Positions 1 through 4,717 of a stretch of DNA of 7,866 nucleotides are shown here, piece after piece (the stretch's first letter is position 1; each line of letters begins with the position of its first letter). Position numbers and translations under genes: made by a program. Under the pieces are notes generated by a model. The model worked only from the letters and a program-made list of their open reading frames with translations, did no database searches and had not been told where the DNA came from. Source of the stretch: Bacteroidales bacterium (GTDB taxonomy: Bacteria > Bacteroidota > Bacteroidia > Bacteroidales > UBA932); NCBI GenBank assembly GCA_017538685.1, contig JAFYIK010000106.1, positions 1 to 7,866 of the forward strand, written 5' to 3'.

Positions 1-116
1 CCTCCTTTATTGCTAAGATGAAAGCCGAACAGCGAAAATAGCCTGACAACATCATCAAACGTAAAATCTTTCGGGTGACTTTTGAATCTCGCTATCAATT
101 TTTCTTTTGTGCTCAT
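1..116 (-). CDS. hicA: HicA-family toxin, 5' part only (runs off left edge)
   Basis: Read on the minus strand from the ATG at 116-114, an open frame runs to the window edge with no stop: 38 codons plus two bases. It begins MSTKEKLIARFKSH, continues PKDFTFDDVVRLFSLFGF and ends HLSNKG. From memory this matches the N-terminus of the HicA variant common in Bacteroidetes and Firmicutes, which starts M(K/S)TKEKLI, has PxDFTFDEhVRLh, then FGF and N(K/G)G before a TSGSR segment. HicA toxins are small dsRBD-fold mRNA interferases of type II toxin-antitoxin systems, held inactive by HicB. The catalytic region and the expected downstream hicB lie outside the window. No other Met occurs in the visible part; the start matches the family and lies 32 bp after the comM stop on the same strand. 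Identity rests on remembered family sequence over a short stretch. A complete gene should be about 80-90 codons. Confidence 0.75.
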   Translation of the reverse strand, partial: MSTKEKLIARFKSHPKDFTFDDVVRLFSLFGFHLSNKG

Positions 117-117
117 G

Positions 118-148
118 CAAAGATACTAAAAATAGTACTACGTACAAA
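118..148 (-). promoter_or_regulatory. Bacteroidetes-type promoter of hicA (TTTG-N19-TATCTTTG)
   Basis: On the minus strand TTTG (148-145) is followed after exactly 19 bases by TATCTTTG (125-118). This is a full match to the Bacteroidetes primary sigma factor consensus (-33 TTTG / -7 TAnnTTTG). The -33 element follows the comM stop codon (151-149) directly. The -7 element ends one base before the hicA ATG, so the expected transcription start falls at or just inside the start codon, implying little or no leader. Confidence 0.75.
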
Positions 149-1687
149 TTAAATATTCTGCCGATCGAGGAAACGGTAACCGGCGGCTTCGGTGAGGTGC
201 CGGACGGCGATGTCCTCGGCTCCTTCGAGGTCGGCGATGGTGCGTGCGACTTTGATGATGCGATAGTAGGCGCGCATCGAGAACTTCATTTTGATAAGTA
301 GCTGCTGCATAGTTTCCTGGCATTCGGGAGAGAGTTTGCAGTAGGTTTCTATCTGGCGGTTGTTCATCTCTGCGTTGCAGTTGATGGCTTCGCCGAAGAA
401 GCGGAGGCGCTGGATGTCCCGCGCTTTGAGCACACGGGCGGCGACAGCCGCCGAAGGCTCCGCGGGATGGGACGCGCGCTCCGCGATTTTTGATGGAGAG
501 ATGCTTCGCACAAGCACTTGCAGGTCTATTCTGTCCATAATCGGCCCGCTGAGCCTGGAGAGATAGTTGATGCGTTGAGTTGGTGTGCAGGTGCAGCGGT
601 CGCCTTCCCCATAGTAGCCGCAGGGGCAGGGATTTGATGCTGCGACCAAGGTGAACGAAGCGGGATATTCAACCTTGGTTTTCAACCTGGAAATCGTGAC
701 CTTGCGGTCTTCCAGCGGCCCGCGCAGGGCTTCGACCGTAGCCTTCGGCATATGCGCGAATTCATCGATAAAGAGCACGCCCGAATGTGCAAGTGAGACC
801 TCTCCGGGATATACTCCGTCGCCGCCTCCGCCTCCGATGATGGCCGGAAGCGAAGCGGAGTAGTGCGGCGAGCGGAACGGCCGCGAGCGCATAAACCCGC
901 ATCGGAGGTTGCCCCTGCCGGCGACGGAGTATATCTTGCTGGTCACGAGCGACTCTTCCATCGTCAGCGGGGGCATAATCCCAGCCATAGCCTTTGCCAG
1001 CGAACTTTTCCCGGATCCGGGACTTCCAACCAGAATCAGACAGTGACCTCCGGCGGCCGCGATTTCCACTCCGCGCTTGGCGGTCTCCTGCCCGATTATG
1101 TCGGCGAAATCAATCTCCGGGCGTGGCGGTTCATTGTCCTGCGGGATGGAGCCGGACACGCAATAACTCTCGCTTTCGAGTGAGCCTCCGAGTATCCGGA
1201 TAACTTCGTCCATAGTGTTCACTCCATAGACTCTCACGCCCTCGAGTTGGGCGGCCTCCATCGCGGATTCGCGGGGAAGGATACAGCCCTCAAAGCCCGA
1301 CTTGCGGGCCAGCTCGGCTATGGGCAATCCTCCGGGGATTGCCCTGACCGAGCCGTCAAGCCCCAGTTCACCCATAACTATGAAACGACCTAAATTCGGA
1401 AGTGTGGCCTGCTCCGATGCGGCGATTATTCCAATCGCAATCGGAAGGTCATAGCCCGAGCCGTTTTTGTGCGTATCGGCAGGAGCCAGATTTATGACTA
1501 TTTTCCTGCCAGGGATTCGGTATCCCAGGCTCTGGAGGGCTGTGACAGTCCTCATAAGGCTTTCCTTGACGGCCACATCCGCCAGTCCGCAGAGGTGGAT
1601 CCCGATACCGAGGGAAATATCCACTTCCACGATTACACCTATCGCATCGATGCCGATGCACTTTGCTCCATATACGTGTGTCAGCAT
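149..1687 (-). CDS. comM: YifB/ComM family Mg-chelatase-like AAA+ ATPase
   Basis: Full-length 512-residue member of the YifB/ComM family, which is usually about 500-510 residues. Residues 1-170 form the N-terminal ChlI/Lon-S5-like domain (VEVDISLGIGIHLCGLAD, then VINLAPADTHKNGSGYDLP near 63-82). The AAA+ Mg-chelatase domain follows, with Walker A GSPGSGKS at 221-228, Walker B VLFIDE at 304-309, and the family Cys cluster CPCGYYGEGDRCTC at 354-367. The C-terminal Mg-chelatase_C helical domain completes it. ComM of Vibrio cholerae is known as a hexameric branch-migration helicase acting in natural transformation, but the family is also universal in bacteria not known to be competent, so the role here is open. 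The ATG at 1687 fits the family N-terminus and is preceded by AAGGA, an unusually clear ribosome binding site for this phylum. A Gly run (285-289) makes the loop before PGEVSLAH slightly longer than usual. No minus-strand promoter consensus was found in the 46-bp gap to tsaE. Confidence 0.95.
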   Translation of the reverse strand: MLTHVYGAKCIGIDAIGVIVEVDISLGIGIHLCGLADVAVKESLMRTVTALQSLGYRIPGRKIVINLAPADTHKNGSGYDLPIAIGIIAASEQATLPNLGRFIVMGELGLDGSVRAIPGGLPIAELARKSGFEGCILPRESAMEAAQLEGVRVYGVNTMDEVIRILGGSLESESYCVSGSIPQDNEPPRPEIDFADIIGQETAKRGVEIAAAGGHCLILVGSPGSGKSSLAKAMAGIMPPLTMEESLVTSKIYSVAGRGNLRCGFMRSRPFRSPHYSASLPAIIGGGGGDGVYPGEVSLAHSGVLFIDEFAHMPKATVEALRGPLEDRKVTISRLKTKVEYPASFTLVAASNPCPCGYYGEGDRCTCTPTQRINYLSRLSGPIMDRIDLQVLVRSISPSKIAERASHPAEPSAAVAARVLKARDIQRLRFFGEAINCNAEMNNRQIETYCKLSPECQETMQQLLIKMKFSMRAYYRIIKVARTIADLEGAEDIAVRHLTEAAGYRFLDRQNI

Positions 1688-1695
1688 TTTTTCCT

Positions 1696-1703
1696 TATCT
1701 TTG
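1696..1703 (+). promoter_or_regulatory. -7 promoter element (TATCTTTG) of tsaE
   Basis: TATCTTTG is a full match to TAnnTTTG and lies 30 bp upstream of the tsaE ATG, giving a leader of roughly 25 nt. No good TTTG is seen 19-21 bases upstream, where the sequence is already comM coding DNA, so the -33 part is weak. The element shares its first base with the minus-strand AAGGAA that precedes comM, so the two divergent genes have packed their start signals together. Confidence 0.6.
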
Positions 1704-1733
1704 TGCCGGCGGGAATCACCCTGCCGGACGGAT

Positions 1734-2159
1734 ATGAATCACGAAATAAAGATTTCAAGTTTGTCGGAGATAGACGCTGCAGCGAAAGAATTCCTCGCGC
1801 AGACCGCCGGGCGCAATCTGATTGCCTTCTATGCTCCGATGGGTGCCGGTAAGACCACCTTCACCACGGCGATATGCCGCGAACTCGGCGTCCGCGAGGA
1901 CGCGATGAGTTCCCCCACCTTCGCAATCGTGAACGAGTACCGCACCGCGAAGGGCGAATCCGTCTTCCATTTTGACTTCTACCGCATTGAGAAAGAGGCT
2001 GAAGCCCTGGACATAGGCCTTTACGACTATCTGGACAGCGGCTGTCTGTGCCTTATGGAATGGCCGGAGAACATAGAAGACCTGCTTCCGGAGGAGACTC
2101 TCAAGGTCAGCATCTCCGTGCTCGACGACGGCGCCCGCCTTCTCCGCTGGGAAGACTAA
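1734..2159 (+). CDS. tsaE: tRNA threonylcarbamoyladenosine (t6A37) biosynthesis ATPase TsaE
   Basis: A 141-residue protein of the normal TsaE size (about 135-160). TsaE is the P-loop ATPase that works with TsaB and TsaD to place the threonylcarbamoyl group on A37 of ANN-decoding tRNAs in the cytoplasm. Visible motifs are the Walker A region APMGAGKTT (34-42), the family signature SSPTF (59-63) followed by NEY (67-69), HFDFYRI (79-85), and MEWPENIEDLLP (from 108), which holds the conserved E-W. The frame is open upstream to 1467, but only the ATG at 1734 gives the family N-terminus, and it lies just downstream of a TAnnTTTG element; the longer frame reads antisense through comM. The gene is divergent from comM and converges with a 2-bp gap on the downstream lipoprotein gene, with no terminator hairpin between them. 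Confidence 0.95.
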   Translation: MNHEIKISSLSEIDAAAKEFLAQTAGRNLIAFYAPMGAGKTTFTTAICRELGVREDAMSSPTFAIVNEYRTAKGESVFHFDFYRIEKEAEALDIGLYDYLDSGCLCLMEWPENIEDLLPEETLKVSISVLDDGARLLRWED

Positions 2160-2161
2160 GC

Positions 2162-3358
2162 TCAATCCGGCGCATCCACATATATCCCTGTGAGATAGCC
2201 TTTCAAATCGAGAGGCATACGCATATTCCCGCGTTTCCAAATAAAGGGAGGTGAACCATCCATCGGGGTGCAGGCGAGATAGATCTGCCCGCCATACTGC
2301 ATAGCGCAGCGGACACCCTCGAAACGGACGTTGTCTATCCTCTCTTCCAATTCGTCTCCGAAGCCGCTGACTGCCAGCTGCTCCATATTCCTGGTGAAAG
2401 TCAGATGCACGTCGGGCTCGCTGTCGTAGTAGTGATACGACCCGCTTCCCGCGCCTTTCAGCCACGCTTCGTTTTTCCAGCATACTAGTTCCGCCGGCAT
2501 ACCTATGGCTGATGCGACCAGATTGATGACCGCCGAGCAACCGCCCGCCTTTCCGAAAATCTCCGCCGACCTGAATCCGAAGCCCGGCCTGTCGTCGTAG
2601 CTCCACTTTCTCTCTCCGCAGGACAAAAGCCAGCCTCCCGGACAATCTTCCAGAAACCACATCTCCCCTTCGACCACCCGGACGGCTCTGAGTTCGCCGC
2701 CATACGGCGAGCTCAGGGCGAAATCATCACCGTCTTTCACCAGATAGCTCAGCTTTTTTCCGCCGATGGTGAGGGCGTAATCGAAGTACAGAAGCCTGTC
2801 GTCTTCATACAGCGGCCCGGGTGTGCCGCCGGTCTTCGCGAAAACAGGAGCACCGTCGCAGCGCAAGGCGAAACCCTCGCCGCCGCGGTCTATTCCCAGA
2901 GTCCACACGCCATCCTCGCGCCTGATGAGCGAAGAAATGTATTCCCTTGCGGGGATGGAGAACTCCGCCACGCCATTCTTATACACGACGGTCGACGGCC
3001 CTTCCGGGGAGATCACATACATATCCCCGCCTATCAGGAAATGCGAATCCGCATCCACGGCGGAGGTGTTCATTGAATATTCGTATATGCGGACGCCGTC
3101 CTCGAAAATGACAAACGACGGAGTGCCTGATCCGGCATTCTCCACTCCGCAGGCATAGATGCGGGGCGAGGTCTTCGGTTCTTCGAAATATGGAGACACC
3201 GTTGAACTGTCCGGCACGAAACCGCCGGTCTGATTAACGACTTCGCGATGTATGTCTCTATGGAGCGTGTCCCCGCGCCTGAGCGAGATCACTCCCGGCA
3301 TATCAGAGCAGGAGGAGATGAGTATGAGTGCGAAAAGAATATATGATAAGCGTTTCAT
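2162..3358 (-). CDS. Uncharacterised lipoprotein with ~40-residue repeats (putative beta-propeller)
   Basis: A 398-residue protein I do not recognise. The N-terminus MKRLSYILFALILISSC is a lipoprotein signal: two basic residues, a hydrophobic stretch, and a lipobox ISSC with Cys17 as the lipidated residue. Ser-Asp after the Cys only weakly resembles the Bacteroidetes surface-export signal, so inner or outer leaflet placement is unclear. The mature part is rich in beta-strand-like sequence. A short motif, hydrophobic residues then an aromatic or basic residue then D/N-G, recurs as FEDG (to G88), YKNG (G129), CDG (G169) and VKDG (G210), a spacing of 40-41. Weaker relatives are CGE (249), WKNE (297) and WKRG (377). 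This period suits propeller blades. A frame-compatible ATG at 3421 would add 21 residues with no signal character and is rejected. The gene converges on tsaE with a 2-bp gap. Nothing nearby indicates a substrate or partner. Confidence 0.85.
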   Translation of the reverse strand: MKRLSYILFALILISSCSDMPGVISLRRGDTLHRDIHREVVNQTGGFVPDSSTVSPYFEEPKTSPRIYACGVENAGSGTPSFVIFEDGVRIYEYSMNTSAVDADSHFLIGGDMYVISPEGPSTVVYKNGVAEFSIPAREYISSLIRREDGVWTLGIDRGGEGFALRCDGAPVFAKTGGTPGPLYEDDRLLYFDYALTIGGKKLSYLVKDGDDFALSSPYGGELRAVRVVEGEMWFLEDCPGGWLLSCGERKWSYDDRPGFGFRSAEIFGKAGGCSAVINLVASAIGMPAELVCWKNEAWLKGAGSGSYHYYDSEPDVHLTFTRNMEQLAVSGFGDELEERIDNVRFEGVRCAMQYGGQIYLACTPMDGSPPFIWKRGNMRMPLDLKGYLTGIYVDAPD

Positions 3359-3378
3359 AGCCGTCCGGTTGTTTGTGG

Positions 3379-3410
3379 CAAAGGAAGGGAAACGTTCGTC
3401 ACAGCGCAAA
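3379..3410 (-). promoter_or_regulatory. Probable promoter of the lipoprotein gene (TTTG-N20-TTCCTTTG)
   Basis: On the minus strand TTTG (3410-3407) is followed after 20 bases by TTCCTTTG (3386-3379), one mismatch from TAnnTTTG. The -7 element ends 20 bp before the ATG at 3358, a normal distance for this phylum. It also supports the 3358 start, because the upstream ATG at 3421 would lie outside the transcript. Confidence 0.5.
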
Positions 3411-3430
3411 TCTTTCGTCACATAAATACG

Positions 3431-3456
3431 TTTTTTTCAGAAAGAAATTTTTTTCA
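3431..3456. repeat. Direct repeat of TTTTTTTCA, 17-bp period
   Basis: The 9-mer TTTTTTTCA occurs at 3431-3439 and again at 3448-3456, directly upstream of the -7 element of the yhhQ operon. The first copy sits where the -33 element would be and may stand in for a weak TTTG. It could equally be simple AT-rich promoter sequence. Confidence 0.4.
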
Positions 3457-3464
3457 TACCTTTG
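3457..3464 (+). promoter_or_regulatory. -7 promoter element (TACCTTTG) of the yhhQ-queF operon
   Basis: TACCTTTG is a full match to TAnnTTTG. Only a T-run occupies the -33 position (around 3431-3437). Transcription would begin at about 3468-3472, leaving a leader of roughly 60 nt before the yhhQ ATG, long enough to hold the hairpin and pseudoknot described below. The lipoprotein gene is transcribed divergently from the same 170-bp gap. Confidence 0.65.
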
Positions 3465-3471
3465 CCCCCGA

Positions 3472-3494
3472 GGAAACGCCGCTTAGAGCGTTCC
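3472..3494 (+). other. Leader hairpin upstream of the pseudoknot
   Basis: GGAA (3472-3475) pairs with TTCC (3491-3494) and CGC (3477-3479) with GCG (3488-3490). This is a 7-bp stem with a single bulged A3476 and an 8-base loop. It would lie at the very 5' end of the yhhQ transcript. It may protect the transcript or hold the leader in register. It competes for C3493-C3494 with the alternative stem described in the findings. No run of T follows, so it is not a terminator. Confidence 0.45.
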
Positions 3495-3495
3495 A

Positions 3496-3524
3496 AGTGT
3501 GCTTGGTACCACTATAAAAACAAG
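3496..3524 (+). promoter_or_regulatory. Putative preQ1-I class riboswitch aptamer (H-type pseudoknot)
   Basis: The leader can form the pseudoknot order known for preQ1-I aptamers. P1 is AGTG (3496-3499) with CACT (3510-3513). A short loop TG follows, beginning with the U expected next to P1. P2 is CTTG (3502-3505) with CAAG (3521-3524). The A-rich loop ATAAAAA (3514-3520) matches the ATAAAAA segment of the Bacillus subtilis queC aptamer. C3509, just before the P1 3' strand, occupies the place of the ligand-pairing C. The P2 3' strand ends four bases before the yhhQ ATG, so ligand binding should block translation initiation. The downstream genes, a queuosine-precursor transporter and the preQ1-making reductase, fit exactly. 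P1 is one pair shorter than in the best-known examples. The class was assigned by eye, not by a covariance model. Confidence 0.72.
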
Positions 3525-3528
3525 AGCA

Positions 3529-4221
3529 ATGAACAAGACAACCTACACTCCGACCTTTCTGGTGCTGGCAATAATCTTCAACGTTTGCCTGGTCACCTCC
3601 AATTTATTCGTTCCGAGACTCTGGCAGTTGGGCTCACTGCCCTTTCAGCTGCCCGGCGCCGTCATCCTATTCCCGATTTCCTATATTATCAACGACTGCC
3701 TGACGGAAGTCTATGGCTACCGTAAGGCTCAGACCGTGATTTGGACGGGATTCGCGATGTGCCTTCTGGTCACCGTAGCCTCGCTTATAGTCACCAACCT
3801 TCCTTCTCCGCGCACGGCGGACAGCCGAGAGATCGCCCGGCAATTCGACAATGTGTTCGGATTCGTGCCGCGCTCGATGGTCGGTTCGCTGCTTGCTTTC
3901 GTGTGCGGCAGCACCGTGAATGCGTGGGTGATGTCCAGGATGAAGGTGGCGACCAGGGGTAACGGCTTCGGATTTCGCGCTATCGCATCCTCGCTGGCTG
4001 GCGAGCTGACGGACTCCGCCGTGTTTATGCCGATTGCTTTTGCAGGCATTCTTCCTGCCCGTATTATTCTTGGTATGACTCTCACTCAAGTGACGGCTAA
4101 GATACTCTATGAGCTTATTATTCTGCCCGTCACCACAATAATAGTCCGTAAACTGAAAAAGGTCGAGGGCATCGACACCTTCGACGAAAACATATCGTAC
4201 AATCCTTTCAAACTCGCATAA
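3529..4221 (+). CDS. yhhQ: Queuosine precursor transporter, YhhQ (VUT-1) family
   Basis: A 230-residue integral membrane protein of the VUT-1/COG1738 family, which imports queuosine precursors (preQ0 and/or preQ1) across the inner membrane. Family signatures are [20 protein letters not shown] (42-61) followed by YGYR (62-65), and [17 protein letters not shown] (150-166). About six hydrophobic segments are visible, including 7-28, 42-57, 70-90, 115-135, 162-185 and 188-207, with a basic cytoplasmic-type tail after 207. The ATG at 3529 was chosen because it gives the usual N-terminus and follows the A-rich leader; the in-frame GTG at 3499 would lie inside the pseudoknot. The stop is 2 bp before queF, so the two genes form one operon and are probably co-translated. 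Expression is likely repressed by preQ1 through the leader. Which precursor is carried cannot be read from sequence; preQ0 is favoured by the coupling to QueF. Confidence 0.93.
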   Translation: MNKTTYTPTFLVLAIIFNVCLVTSNLFVPRLWQLGSLPFQLPGAVILFPISYIINDCLTEVYGYRKAQTVIWTGFAMCLLVTVASLIVTNLPSPRTADSREIARQFDNVFGFVPRSMVGSLLAFVCGSTVNAWVMSRMKVATRGNGFGFRAIASSLAGELTDSAVFMPIAFAGILPARIILGMTLTQVTAKILYELIILPVTTIIVRKLKKVEGIDTFDENISYNPFKLA

Positions 4222-4223
4222 AT

Positions 4224-4685
4224 ATGGCAGAAGGCAGGGAACTCGAGGGCCTCAACGCCCTTGGACACAAAACCGAATATTCTCAGGACTATGCTCCCGA
4301 GGTGCTCGAAACTTTCGAGAACAAGCATCAGGACAACGATTACTGGGTCAGGTTCAACTGCCCGGAATTCACCTCGCTCTGCCCTATCACCGGGCAGCCC
4401 GACTTTGCGGAGATACGCATCTCGTATATTCCCGACGTGAAGATGGTCGAGAGCAAGAGCCTCAAGCTTTATCTGTTCAGCTTCCGAAACCACGGCGACT
4501 TCCACGAAGACTGCGTGAACAAGATTATGAAGGACCTTATCGCCCTGATGGATCCGAAGTACATCGAGGTCACAGGCCTGTTTACCCCTCGTGGCGGTAT
4601 CAGCATTTATCCTTACGCCAACTACGGCCGTCCGGGCACGAAATATGAAGCATTAGCCGAACAGCGGTTCGCAACACACGAATAA
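4224..4685 (+). CDS. queF: NADPH-dependent preQ0 reductase QueF (type I)
   Basis: A 153-residue unimodular QueF of the tunnel-fold superfamily. It catalyses NADPH-dependent four-electron reduction of the nitrile preQ0 (7-cyano-7-deazaguanine) to the amine preQ1, the base that Tgt inserts into tRNA. Visible catalytic elements are [11 protein letters not shown] with nucleophile Cys53 and general acid Asp60, the NADPH/substrate motif ESKSLKLY from Glu76, and the substrate-binding GDFHED with His94-Glu95. The C-terminal [16 protein letters not shown] motif is typical. Length matches the Bacillus-type enzyme, not the longer two-domain Escherichia coli form. The gene starts 2 bp after yhhQ with no separate ribosome binding site, so control at yhhQ probably extends to it. 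None of queD, queE or queC is in the window, so the pair looks like a salvage unit, though those genes may lie elsewhere. Confidence 0.96.
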   Translation: MAEGRELEGLNALGHKTEYSQDYAPEVLETFENKHQDNDYWVRFNCPEFTSLCPITGQPDFAEIRISYIPDVKMVESKSLKLYLFSFRNHGDFHEDCVNKIMKDLIALMDPKYIEVTGLFTPRGGISIYPYANYGRPGTKYEALAEQRFATHE

Positions 4686-4697
4686 GTTGTATCTTTG
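4668..4697 (+). promoter_or_regulatory. Promoter of the glycosyltransferase gene (TTCG-N18-TATCTTTG)
   Basis: TATCTTTG (4690-4697) is a full match to the -7 consensus, preceded after 18 bases by TTCG (4668-4671), a one-mismatch -33 element. The -33 part and the spacer start lie inside the last codons of queF. The -7 element ends 20 bp before the ATG at 4718, giving a leader of about 15 nt. The glycosyltransferase is therefore probably transcribed independently of the riboswitch-controlled operon. Confidence 0.65.
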
Positions 4698-4717
4698 CAG
4701 CCGCAAACTATTAAACT

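Noticed and set aside
818..838. Repeated GCCTCC-like triplets as a slippage or phase-variation tract
   Set aside because: They encode the Gly-rich loop (285-289) before PGEVSLAH of ComM, as in the family. The tract is short and imperfect with no sign of a broken frame.
1755..2660. 301-codon minus-strand open frame across tsaE and the lipoprotein gene
   Set aside because: It is antisense to tsaE and in another frame of the lipoprotein gene. Its translation is Arg/Gly-rich low-quality sequence with no recognisable motif.
3359..3421. ATG at 3421 as the start of the lipoprotein
   Set aside because: It would bury the lipoprotein signal behind 21 polar residues and lies upstream of the best promoter match.
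3472..3494. Leader hairpin as an intrinsic terminator or attenuator
   Set aside because: No T-run follows the stem; the A-rich stretch after it belongs to the pseudoknot loop.
3499..3528. GTG at 3499 as an upstream start of yhhQ
   Set aside because: It lies inside the pseudoknot stem and adds ten residues not expected in the family. The ATG at 3529 has the A-rich leader and gives the usual N-terminus.
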